Shown here in pieces: positions 24,916 to 33,100 of a stretch of 64,000 nucleotides of DNA (the stretch's first letter is position 1; the number at the start of each line of letters is the position of its first letter). The stretch is from the NCBI GenBank assembly GCA_964544295.1, contig CAZJBJ010000002.1, positions 12,292 through 76,291 of the forward strand, read 5' to 3'. The notes beneath the pieces were generated by a model. That model was given only the letters and a program-made list of their open reading frames with translations. It ran no database searches and had not been told where the DNA came from. A program made the position numbers and the translations under genes. The stretch comes from JAENVU01 sp964544295. Lineage in GTDB: Bacteria; Actinomycetota; Acidimicrobiia; IMCC26256; JAENVU01.

Positions 24916-24947
24916 GATGCGCCAGGCTTCGGCCTGGCGCATCTCGC
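24916..24947 (+). terminator. perfect 14-bp hairpin with TTCG loop between transporter genes
   Basis: GAGATGCGCCAGGC (24916-24929) pairs fully with GCCTGGCGCATCTC (24934-24947) around TTCG. There is no T-run, so it is more likely an attenuator or a 3' RNA-stabilising structure than a full terminator. Its position after the binding-protein gene fits the usual excess of binding protein over membrane subunits. Confidence 0.75.
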
Positions 24948-24982
24948 GTCTCTGACCACCCGCCACGACCTGAGGAAGGGCC

Positions 24983-25804
24983 ATGCCCATCACCGGAGGC
25001 GCCTCCGAAGCCGAACGCACCACGCTGGTCCCCCCGATGTCCGAGCGGTTTCGGGCGGGCGCTCGCGACTTTCCCTACTGGCTGGTCGCGATCATCGGCA
25101 TCCTCGCCTGGATGGCGTTCCTGATCATCACCGACGAGAAGTACCGCACGGCGTGGGATCGGATCCTGCCCGGTCTCGGCACGACCGTCAGCGCCACCGT
25201 GATCGGCTTCGGGCTGGCACTGGTGTTCGGTCTCCTCGCCGGACTCGGTCGCATCTCCAAGAACGTCGTCGTCCGCAACATCGCGATCACCTACATCGAG
25301 TTCGTCCGGGGCGTGCCGATCCTCGTGCTGATCTTCACTGTCGCGTACGTGGTCGTCCCTCAGCTGTCGAGCGCGTTCGGTTTCCAGAACTCCGCGGTCA
25401 CGCCGTTCACGCGCGCGGTCAGTGCCCTCGCGATCATCTACGGCGCGTACCTCGCCGAGGTCTTCCGCGCCGGGATCGAATCCGTCCCCAAGGGACAGAC
25501 CGAGGCCGGCCGGTCCCTGGGGCTGAGCCGGAGACAGACGACCCGCCTCATCGTGCTCCCCCAGGCCGTGCGCAACATGACGCCGGCGATCGGCAACGAC
25601 CTCATCGCGATGCTGAAGGACTCGTCGCTCCTCTCGGTCCTCGGCGTGCGGGAGCTGACCCAACAGGGGCGTCTGTACGCGAGTTCGAGTTTCCAGTTCC
25701 GCCCGACCTACCTCGTGCTCACGTTCTTCTACCTGAGCATGACGGTGATCCTGTCGTTGCTCCTCCGGTGGTACCGCTCACGACTGGGGCTCGACGATGC
25801 CTGA
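24983..25804 (+). CDS. amino-acid ABC transporter permease
   Basis: 273 residues. HisM/GlnP-type permease with several membrane helices (WLVAIIGILAWMAFLII, LGTTVSATVIGFGLALVFGLLAGL, VPILVLIFTVAYVVVPQL and others) and the EAA loop EAGRSLGLSRRQTTRLIVLPQA, which docks on the ATPase. ATG 24983 has GAGGAAGG upstream. It probably acts as a homodimer because only one permease gene is present. It overlaps the ATPase gene by 8 bp. Confidence 0.92.
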   Translation: MPITGGASEAERTTLVPPMSERFRAGARDFPYWLVAIIGILAWMAFLIITDEKYRTAWDRILPGLGTTVSATVIGFGLALVFGLLAGLGRISKNVVVRNIAITYIEFVRGVPILVLIFTVAYVVVPQLSSAFGFQNSAVTPFTRAVSALAIIYGAYLAEVFRAGIESVPKGQTEAGRSLGLSRRQTTRLIVLPQAVRNMTPAIGNDLIAMLKDSSLLSVLGVRELTQQGRLYASSSFQFRPTYLVLTFFYLSMTVILSLLLRWYRSRLGLDDA

Positions 25805-26552
25805 GGACACCCGCGACATGGTCGTGATCGACGGCCTGGTGAAGACCTTCGACAAGGGCAAGGTCCTGGCCGTCGACGGCGTGGACCTGCGCGTCAGCGA
25901 GGGGCAGGTCGTCGCGCTCGTGGGGCCGTCGGGTTCGGGCAAGAGCACCGTGCTGCGCTGCATCAACGGGCTGGAACTCGCGACCGCCGGCACCGTCACC
26001 GTCGACGGCCGCCTCCTGACCCCGAAGTCGAAGGAACTCGACACCATCCGCCAGGAGGTCGGCATGGTGTTCCAGCAGTTCAACCTGTTCGCGCACCTCA
26101 CGGCGCTGGAGAACGTCACGTTGGCCCAGCGCGTAGTCCGTAAGCGGTCCAAGACCGAGGCCGAGGAGATCGGGCGAGCGCAGCTCGAGCGGGTCGGCAT
26201 TCCCGAGAAGGCCGACAGCTACCCGCGCGAGCTCTCCGGCGGCCAGCAGCAACGCGTCGCCATCGCCCGATCCCTCGCGATGCACCCGAAGCTGATGCTG
26301 TTCGACGAGCCGACGAGCGCCCTCGACCCGGAGATGATCAACGAAGTGCTCGACGTCATGCTCGAACTCGCGGGCGCGGGCATGACCATGGTCGTGGTCA
26401 CCCACGAGATGGGGTTCGCGCGTGCGGCCTGCACGGAACTCGTGGTGCTCGACCACGGTCGGATCGTCGAGCAGGGTCCGCCCCAGCAGGTCTTCGAGTC
26501 ACCGCGCGAAGAACGCACCCGTCAGTTCTTCGAGAAGATCCTGCATCACTGA
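25797..26552 (+). CDS. amino-acid ABC transporter ATP-binding protein
   Basis: 251 residues. Walker A GPSGSGKST (43-51), Q-loop VFQQFNLF, signature LSGGQQQR (about 146), Walker B LMLFDEPTSALD and switch His in VTHEM are intact. It is of the GlnQ/HisP type and powers the adjacent permease. It overlaps the permease gene by 8 bp, so the two are translationally coupled. Confidence 0.95.
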   Translation: MPEDTRDMVVIDGLVKTFDKGKVLAVDGVDLRVSEGQVVALVGPSGSGKSTVLRCINGLELATAGTVTVDGRLLTPKSKELDTIRQEVGMVFQQFNLFAHLTALENVTLAQRVVRKRSKTEAEEIGRAQLERVGIPEKADSYPRELSGGQQQRVAIARSLAMHPKLMLFDEPTSALDPEMINEVLDVMLELAGAGMTMVVVTHEMGFARAACTELVVLDHGRIVEQGPPQQVFESPREERTRQFFEKILHH

Positions 26553-26591
26553 CCGCCTCGCAGCACACGCGGCCCGAGACCGGGAGCGCGT

Positions 26592-27284
26592 TCAGCCGAG
26601 CTGGTCGTGCAGGAAGCTCAGCGCCTCGGGCCAGATCCGGCCGGCCAACTGCTCGTCGAGCGTGCCCAGCGCGTTGTGCGGGCCCATGAAGGCGTGGCCG
26701 GTGCCCGGGTGGACCGTGAGCGTCACGTCCTTGCCCAGGCCGCGGAGTTTGGCTTCGAGCGCGGCGGCCGCCTCGGGTCCGAAGAAGTCGTCGTGCTCCG
26801 CCATGTGCCCGCGCACGACGGCCGTGAGGCCGGACCAGTCGGGCTCACCGTCGCCGGAAGGGAATCCGTAGAACGGGACCGCGGCCTTGACCACGTCGCC
26901 GCGGTTGGCGGCGATCAGGAACGTCAACATCCCGCCCATGCAGAAGCCCATGACGCCGACCGCATCACCCGTGGTCCCCGTGTCGGCCAGAAGGAAATCG
27001 ATCGCACCGCTCATGTCGCGCGCGGCACGCTCGGGCGGAAGCGCGCCCATGAGCGTGGCGGCCTTGTCCATCTCGTCGTGGCTCGCGACCTCACCGTGGT
27101 ACAGGTCGGGTGCCAACGCGGTGAACCCACCCTCGGCGAGGCGATCGGCCATCACCTTGAGATCGTCACTGAGACCCCACCACTCCTGGATGATCAACAC
27201 ACCGGGTCCGGAACCACTCGCCGGGCGGGCCAGATAGCCCGACGCGGAGCTGCCGTTGCTTGCGAATTCCACTATTTCCGTCAT
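26592..27284 (-). CDS. dienelactone hydrolase family protein
   Basis: 230 residues. Nucleophile Cys115 in GFCMGG, Asp near 166 in GHMAEHDDFFG and His197 in GTGHAF form the triad; Glu34 in IQEWWG is the residue that activates the Cys in dienelactone hydrolases. Carboxymethylenebutenolidase activity (dienelactone to maleylacetate) is the family reaction, but no chlorocatechol genes are nearby, so the substrate may differ. The gene is convergent with the transporter operon. Confidence 0.85.
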   Translation of the reverse strand: MTEIVEFASNGSSASGYLARPASGSGPGVLIIQEWWGLSDDLKVMADRLAEGGFTALAPDLYHGEVASHDEMDKAATLMGALPPERAARDMSGAIDFLLADTGTTGDAVGVMGFCMGGMLTFLIAANRGDVVKAAVPFYGFPSGDGEPDWSGLTAVVRGHMAEHDDFFGPEAAAALEAKLRGLGKDVTLTVHPGTGHAFMGPHNALGTLDEQLAGRIWPEALSFLHDQLG

Positions 27285-27372
27285 GCCCGGAGACTACGAC
27301 GCGCGGCGAACAGTTTGCCCGTGCCGCGAAGAGTGGCAGACTGGTGCCTGCACGTGGCTGTTTGGGGGGCAC

Positions 27373-28332
27373 ATGCACGCACACGCATCCGAGCTGATCC
27401 GACGCGTCGTCGGCGACGCCGTCCCCGGGTCGGTCGTCCGGCCCGACGGTCGGCTGGGTCCGGCGGTACCGCTCGGTCGCCGGATCGCGCTCCCGGGTCG
27501 GGGCACCACCTTCGTGCGTGAGATCCCCGGTCCGGTCGGGGCGCCGACCCTCGTGCTGCTCCACGGCTACCTGGCCAGCGGCGGCCTCAACTGGTTCCGG
27601 ACCTTCGAGCCGCTCTCACGCGAGTTCACCGTCATCGCGCCCGACCTGCGCGGCCACGCGCGCGGCATCCGATCCCGACGGCGCATGCGGCTGAGCGATT
27701 GCGCGGACGACATCGCCGCCCTCATCGATCACCTCGACACCGGTCCGGTGATCGCGGCGGGCTACTCGATGGGCGGGCCCGTCGCCCAGTTGCTCTGGCG
27801 GCGGCACCCGGAACACGTGGCCGGTCTCGTGTTGTGCGCAACGGCGTCCCGGTTCGATGTGGGTTCACGACCACTCACCGACGCCTACCTCGCGGGTCTG
27901 GCCACGTTGGCCCGGATCACCGAGCGGGTCGCGGCGGCGCCGGCCGCAGGCGCCCGGGTCCTCCGGCTGGCGAACGCCAATCGACCGGCGGGCTTCCTGG
28001 AGTGGGCCGCCGACGAGATGCGGCGCCACGACGTGCGGATGCTCGCCGACGCGGCGCGCAGCATCGGTCGGTTCGACTCCCGCGAGTGGCTCGGCGAGGT
28101 CGACGTGCCCACCGCGGTGCTGCGGACCAACCGCGACCGCCTGGTCGACCCCCAGGCCCAGACCGATCTCGCCCTGGGCATCCCTCGGTCGGTCGTCATC
28201 GACCACGACCACGGCCACATCGCCTGTTCCCGGAGCGAGTTCGCCGACCCGATGATGGCCGCAGTGCGCGACGTCGCGTGGCGCGCCGCCGGGCAGGTGG
28301 GCACGCGCCGACCCGTCAGCGTCAGATCGTGA
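27373..28332 (+). CDS. alpha/beta-fold hydrolase
   Basis: 319 residues from ATG 27373 with a G-rich ribosome-binding site. HGYLASGG (64-71) is the oxyanion loop, Ser132 in GYSMGG the nucleophile, NRDRLVDP the probable acid and DHGHIA the His. This is esterase/lyase-like; no specific substrate is evident. Its 3' end overlaps the opposing oxidase gene by 11 bp. Confidence 0.82.
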   Translation: MHAHASELIRRVVGDAVPGSVVRPDGRLGPAVPLGRRIALPGRGTTFVREIPGPVGAPTLVLLHGYLASGGLNWFRTFEPLSREFTVIAPDLRGHARGIRSRRRMRLSDCADDIAALIDHLDTGPVIAAGYSMGGPVAQLLWRRHPEHVAGLVLCATASRFDVGSRPLTDAYLAGLATLARITERVAAAPAAGARVLRLANANRPAGFLEWAADEMRRHDVRMLADAARSIGRFDSREWLGEVDVPTAVLRTNRDRLVDPQAQTDLALGIPRSVVIDHDHGHIACSRSEFADPMMAAVRDVAWRAAGQVGTRRPVSVRS

Positions 28333-30565
28333 TGTTGCGGGCGATCGTCCAGCCCGGCCAGTAGCTCGCACCCGACGGCCGCAGCGGCACACCACCGGCG
28401 ATGCCGAAACCGTGGAGCCCGCCGAAGCCGTCGAGCACGAACCCGGCGGTGCCGTTGGACTGCACGCCGATCCCCCGCGCCGGGGCGAAGATGGGCGAGT
28501 AGGGCTGGCCGACTCCCGGCGGCGCGGTACCGCTACCGATTTTGAACGGGTACGTGAGGCCGAACACGTCGGTCACGTACCCACCGGAACCGTCGGGCAG
28601 GATCGTGATACCGCGCGCCCGGTCCTGCCCGAACCAGTACGGCAGCCCGGCGATGGGTGGCGGGGTCGACCCGGACCCGATGCGGAACGGATGGATCCCG
28701 CCGAACGCATCGAGTGTGTAGCCCCCGCTGCCGTCGGGCAGCACGGCGAGGCCACGGGCGATGTCCCAGCCCAGCCAGTAGGAGTTGCCGGTCGGCGCGG
28801 GAGGAAGCGCCGCGCCCGCGGCGGCGAACCCGTGGATGCCGCCGAAGCCGTCGAGCACGTAGCCGGTCTGGTGATCGGGCCGACGCGCGGCGGCGCGTGC
28901 GATGTCCCACCCGGGCCAGTACGGACCGCGTGCGATGTTCGGCGCGGCGGCGCTGCCGGCGAAGCCGAACGGGTGGAGCCCGCCGAAGCCGTCGAGGGTG
29001 TACCCGCCGTTCGGCATCGCGGCGTTGCCCTCGAGGTGGATCCACTTGGCGGCGGAAGGAACGCCCGCCGAGTCGACGACGAAGAGCATGTACCAGCCGG
29101 GCGGTGCGAGGTTGGGCTCCGTGGGCATCGTCACCGCCACCCCCGATCCGGTCTTGGTGAAGTTGACGTCGATCAGCCGTTGGTTCGGATCGGAGGAGTG
29201 GGTCGTCGAGCCCGGCCGCACCAGCACCACGTTGCGGATGGCGCTGGCCTGGGTCGTCGAGTAGTTCACCGCGTCGCCGTAGTGGAGGTCGTTGACCGAT
29301 CCGGAGATGGTCGGGCGCGCGGTTCCGGTCTCCAGGTACGGCGGGGTGAACACCTCGATGCGCATCTCGAAGGAGTTGGTGGGGTTCCCACCGAAGGTCG
29401 CCACCCGACCGTCGGGCAGCAGGATCGCCGACGAGTGGTACACCCGGGGAACCGTGGCGGACGCGACCTTGGTCCAGCTGTTCGTCTTCGGGTTGAAGAT
29501 CTGCGTGCTCGTGACCGGCGATCCGTTGTACACGACCGACTTCGTCGCGCCGCCGGTCTGGAGCACGGTCGAGTCAGGGAGCACGACCGCGCTCACGTAC
29601 ATCTTCGCCGCGTCGATCGCCGGGCCCGGGGTGAACGTCGGGTTCGTGGCCTTGAGGTCGGCGATCGCCGTCGACGCCACCGCACCGACGTCGGCGTACT
29701 GGTTGCCGCCACCGATGACCATGACCCGCTGATCCTGCGCCGGAGGAAGCATCACGCTCGCGCCCTGGTCGCGCCGGGTGTCGTCGGTCAGCCCCGGCAC
29801 CGACTGGTACGCGTTGGTGGTGAAGTCCCACGATCCGGGCGGCACCTCCGTCGCGTTGCCGCCGAACGTGTTGACCCCCGAGTAGAAGAGGCGTCCGTCA
29901 CGCATCTGGTGCAGTCCCGGATACATCGGCTGGTACACGTACCGGCTCGGTCCGTTCGCCGGCGTCGTCCAGGTCGATCCGTCGAAGATCTCGAACTGGG
30001 AGGTGTAGTGCCCGGTTTGGTCGAGACCGCCGAGCGCCAGGATGCGACCATCGCCCAACTCGGTCGTCGTCGGGTACCACCGCGCCAGGTGCATGTCGGC
30101 CGTGCGCGTGTACTTCCCGGAACTCGGGTCGAACAGGTACGACCGGTTGGAGCCGGCCGAGCTGTTGTTCGTGGCGGGGCCCGGGTACGCGGTGGTGCCA
30201 CCGGCGACGAGCACCCGACCGTCTGCCATCACCACGTGCCCGGCGCAGAACGCGTCCCAGGGGGTCGGGACCGCGGTGAGATCACCGGTGGCAGGGTCCC
30301 AGATCGAGGTCGTGAACGTGCCCGCGTTGAACGCGTTCCGATCGTTGCCCGAGCCCGCGATCAGCAACACCTTGCCGGTGCGAAGCAGGGTGACGTGCAC
30401 GGCGCGCACGTCGGACGGGGTGGTCGTGACCGTCCAGGTCCCGTCGGTGGCTGCCCCCGCGCTCGGCGTCACTGCCGGGAACGCAGTCGCGATCGCGACG
30501 ACCGAGGCCCCGGCCGCGACCAGCCGGCGAACTCGTCGTCTCATGCGACGCCGTCGCGTTTCCAT
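28322..30565 (-). CDS. secreted galactose-oxidase-like copper radical oxidase with five C-terminal repeats
   Basis: 747 residues; ATG 30565 has GGGAGG upstream and a Sec signal peptide (RLVAAGASVVAIATAFPAV, cut near AGA-AT). Residues 45-400 are a kelch propeller and 410-512 a DUF1929-type E-set domain. The copper/radical residues of galactose oxidase are all matched: Cys107 (DAFCAGH), Tyr164 (ARWYPTT) for the thioether cofactor, Tyr376-His377 (RVYHSS) and His456 (THSSDPNQR). From 521 to 747 there are five repeats of about 46 residues of the type GYxLDGFGGLHPFG...YWPGWDIARG, which resemble a second propeller. Substrate unknown; GlxA-like roles in surface glycans are possible. Confidence 0.85.
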   Translation of the reverse strand: METRRRRMRRRVRRLVAAGASVVAIATAFPAVTPSAGAATDGTWTVTTTPSDVRAVHVTLLRTGKVLLIAGSGNDRNAFNAGTFTTSIWDPATGDLTAVPTPWDAFCAGHVVMADGRVLVAGGTTAYPGPATNNSSAGSNRSYLFDPSSGKYTRTADMHLARWYPTTTELGDGRILALGGLDQTGHYTSQFEIFDGSTWTTPANGPSRYVYQPMYPGLHQMRDGRLFYSGVNTFGGNATEVPPGSWDFTTNAYQSVPGLTDDTRRDQGASVMLPPAQDQRVMVIGGGNQYADVGAVASTAIADLKATNPTFTPGPAIDAAKMYVSAVVLPDSTVLQTGGATKSVVYNGSPVTSTQIFNPKTNSWTKVASATVPRVYHSSAILLPDGRVATFGGNPTNSFEMRIEVFTPPYLETGTARPTISGSVNDLHYGDAVNYSTTQASAIRNVVLVRPGSTTHSSDPNQRLIDVNFTKTGSGVAVTMPTEPNLAPPGWYMLFVVDSAGVPSAAKWIHLEGNAAMPNGGYTLDGFGGLHPFGFAGSAAAPNIARGPYWPGWDIARAAARRPDHQTGYVLDGFGGIHGFAAAGAALPPAPTGNSYWLGWDIARGLAVLPDGSGGYTLDAFGGIHPFRIGSGSTPPPIAGLPYWFGQDRARGITILPDGSGGYVTDVFGLTYPFKIGSGTAPPGVGQPYSPIFAPARGIGVQSNGTAGFVLDGFGGLHGFGIAGGVPLRPSGASYWPGWTIARNITI

Positions 30566-30614
30566 CAGACCTCCCGCGCGACGGACCGCGCAGATGCGGG
30601 CAATCGGCCCCAAA

Positions 30615-30620
30615 AGTGTA
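30615..30620 (-). promoter_or_regulatory. -10 of the copper radical oxidase gene
   Basis: Read on the - strand, TACACT lies about 50 bases before the ATG. An adjoining near-palindrome centred on GACCCGGGTC (30642-30651) falls where the -35 should be and could be a regulator site. Confidence 0.4.
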
Positions 30621-30658
30621 GATGCCTCGTACTCCGCACTTGACCCGGGTCGAACGAC

Positions 30659-31690
30659 TCAGGCGATCAGTACCTCGGCCATCTGCACCGCGTTGAGCGC
30701 GGCGCCCTTGCGGAGGTTGTCGCCCGTGACCCACAGGTCGAGCGTGTTGGGCTGACTCGGGTCCTCCCGCAACCGACCCACGAGGACGGGATCGATGCCG
30801 GCGCCCTCGAGCGCCGTCGGCGCGCCGTCGCCGTCGCCGACGAGCACGACGCCGGGCGCGTCCCGCAGAAGTTCGACGGCCTGTCCGCGCGACATCGGAT
30901 CGCGGAACGCGACGTTCGCGGTCATGGCGTGGCCGACGTAGACGGGCACGCGGACACACGTTGCGGTGATTCGCATCGCGTCGTCGTGGAGGATCTTGCG
31001 GCTCTCGTGGACGAGCTTCCACTCTTCACTCGTGTAGCCCGCGTCCTTCACCGATCCCGCGAGCGGGATGACGTTGCCGGCGATCGGCTTCGGCCACACG
31101 TCGCCGGGCGCGATGAACCCGTCGATCGTGGCGGCGCGACGCAGCGAGTCGGAGTCGCCGGCGAACTTGTTCCACTGGGCGTCGAGCTCGGCGATGCCGG
31201 GCGCGCCGGCTCCGGACACCGACTGGTAGGTGGACACGACCATGCGATCGATGCCGGCGGCACGATGCAGGGGGGCCAGCGCCGTCACCAGGACCATCGT
31301 CGTGCAGTTCGGACAGGAGGCGATACCCCGCGGGAGTTCGGCGAGGTCCTCGGGGTTCACCTCGGCGACGACGAGCGGCACGTCGGGCTCCATCCGGAAC
31401 GCGGCCGAGTTGTCGACGACGCGGGCGCCGGCGGCCGCCGCGATCGGCGCCCACTCGAGCGCGAGCGGGTCATCGACGTCGACGATCACGAGATCGAGTC
31501 CGTCGAAACACCCGTCGCGCAGGACTTCACAGGTCACCTGACCGTCGGCGAAGTCCAGACGTCGGCCCTCGGATCGCGCCGATGCGTACGCCCGGAGCTT
31601 TCCGACGGGGAACCGGCGCGCCTCGAGGATGCGCAGCATTTCCTGGCCGACGAGACCGGTCGCCCCGATCACCCCGATATCAACCGTCAC
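30659..31690 (-). CDS. asd: aspartate-semialdehyde dehydrogenase
   Basis: 343 residues. It reduces aspartyl phosphate to the semialdehyde with NADPH, the branch point to lysine/diaminopimelate, threonine and methionine. GATGLVGQ (9-16) is the NADP loop, the catalytic Cys is Cys129 in CPNCTT, and the substrate-binding segment includes GHAMTANVAF. It follows lysC by 61 bp on the same strand, the common actinobacterial lysC-asd order. Confidence 0.95.
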   Translation of the reverse strand: MTVDIGVIGATGLVGQEMLRILEARRFPVGKLRAYASARSEGRRLDFADGQVTCEVLRDGCFDGLDLVIVDVDDPLALEWAPIAAAAGARVVDNSAAFRMEPDVPLVVAEVNPEDLAELPRGIASCPNCTTMVLVTALAPLHRAAGIDRMVVSTYQSVSGAGAPGIAELDAQWNKFAGDSDSLRRAATIDGFIAPGDVWPKPIAGNVIPLAGSVKDAGYTSEEWKLVHESRKILHDDAMRITATCVRVPVYVGHAMTANVAFRDPMSRGQAVELLRDAPGVVLVGDGDGAPTALEGAGIDPVLVGRLREDPSQPNTLDLWVTGDNLRKGAALNAVQMAEVLIA

Positions 31691-31751
31691 GACGGCAACC
31701 CTTCTCGAACAACGTGGTCGGGAAAGGGTATCGACCGGTCGGCGGCCGGCT

Positions 31752-32969
31752 TCAAGCGTTTTGCAGGTCGAACGCCTGGTGGAGGGCGCGCACGGCGGTC
31801 TCGATGTCGGCCGCCGGCACGACGCAGGAGATCCGGATCGAGGAGGTACTGATCATCTCGATGTTCACGCCCTCGTTCGCGAGCACCTCGAACATCTTGG
31901 CGGCCACGCCGGGGTTCGTCCGCATGCCCGCCCCGACGACACTCACACGAGCCACGTCCGAATCGTGGGTGATGCCGGTCGCCTCGAGGTCGCCCGAGAT
32001 CTTGTCCATGACCCCGATGGCCCGATGCAAGTCGTCCTTGGGCACCGTGAACGAGATGTCGGTGTGGCCCGCGGTCGACACGTTCTGCACGATCATGTCG
32101 ACGTTGACCGCCGCCTCGGCCAAGGCGCGGAACAACGACGCCGCGACCCCCGGACGGTCGGCGACCTGGGCGATCGTGACCTTCGCCTCGGACGTGTCAT
32201 GGGTGACCCCGGAAATGATCGCTTGCTCCATGCTGGGATCCTCCTCGACGACCCATGTCCCTGGTTCCCAGGTGAACGACGAACGGACGTGCACCGGCAC
32301 GCCGTGGTTGCGCGCGAACTCGACCGACCGCAGCGCGAGGACCTTGCCCCCGGTCGCGGCGATCTCCAACATCTCCTCGAACGACACGTGCGCGAGCTTG
32401 CGCGCCTCTGGCACGATCCGGGGATCGGCGGTGAACACCCCGGACACGTCGGTGTAGATCTCACAGACCTCGGCACCGAGCGACGCGGCGAGGGCGACGG
32501 CGGTCGTGTCGGAGCCGCCCCGCCCGAGCGTGGTGATGTCCTTGTCGGTCGAGATGCCCTGGAACCCGGCGACGACCGCGACCGAGTCCTGCCCCAGCGT
32601 CTCGCGGATCCGATCGCCCTTGACCTCCAGGATCTTGGCCTTGCCGTGCACCGTGTCGGTGACGATGCCGGCCTGGGATCCGGTGAAGCTCACGGCATGC
32701 ACGCCGAGGTCGATGACGGCCATGCACAGCAACGCCATCGAGATGCGTTCGCCCGCAGTGAGCAGCATGTCCATCTCGCGACCGTGGGGGTCGTGGGAAA
32801 CGTCGTGGGCCAAACGCACCAAATTGTCGGTGGACTTCCCCATCGCCGACACGACGACCACGACCTGGTTGCCGGCGCGATGGGTCCGCACGATGTGATC
32901 CGCGACGGCGCGGATCCGGTCGGGATCGGCGACGGACGACCCGCCGAACTTCTGGACGATCAGAGCCAC
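31752..32969 (-). CDS. lysC: aspartokinase
   Basis: 405 residues. KFGGSS (7-12) is the nucleotide-binding signature; FTGSQAGI and GRGGSDTTAVALAA complete the kinase domain, and two ACT domains from about residue 265 (ISGVTHDTSEAKVTI, VSVVGAGMRTNPG) give feedback control by lysine/threonine. GTG start at 32969. An internal start giving a separate beta subunit is usual in this family but was not located. Confidence 0.95.
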   Translation of the reverse strand: MALIVQKFGGSSVADPDRIRAVADHIVRTHRAGNQVVVVVSAMGKSTDNLVRLAHDVSHDPHGREMDMLLTAGERISMALLCMAVIDLGVHAVSFTGSQAGIVTDTVHGKAKILEVKGDRIRETLGQDSVAVVAGFQGISTDKDITTLGRGGSDTTAVALAASLGAEVCEIYTDVSGVFTADPRIVPEARKLAHVSFEEMLEIAATGGKVLALRSVEFARNHGVPVHVRSSFTWEPGTWVVEEDPSMEQAIISGVTHDTSEAKVTIAQVADRPGVAASLFRALAEAAVNVDMIVQNVSTAGHTDISFTVPKDDLHRAIGVMDKISGDLEATGITHDSDVARVSVVGAGMRTNPGVAAKMFEVLANEGVNIEMISTSSIRISCVVPAADIETAVRALHQAFDLQNA

Positions 32970-32975
32970 GGGCCG

Positions 32976-32981
32976 AGGGTA
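32976..32981 (-). promoter_or_regulatory. leaderless-type -10 of lysC
   Basis: On the - strand TACCCT ends six bases before the lysC GTG at 32969. Confidence 0.4.
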
Positions 32982-33100
32982 CCTGGCGTCATGCCAGGTT
33001 CTCCGACCAAATCACCCGGCCGTCGAATCGGCTCCGCCGCCGTGTGGTGGTCTGATTTCTGCCACAATGCACCCTCGCCGCTGCCTGGGGGAGGCTCCTC

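Noticed and set aside
28412..30643. A 743-residue + strand frame opposite the copper oxidase
   Set aside because: Composition is that of an antisense shadow (Arg/Val/Gly-rich, no domain), while the - strand protein has a signal peptide and all cofactor residues.
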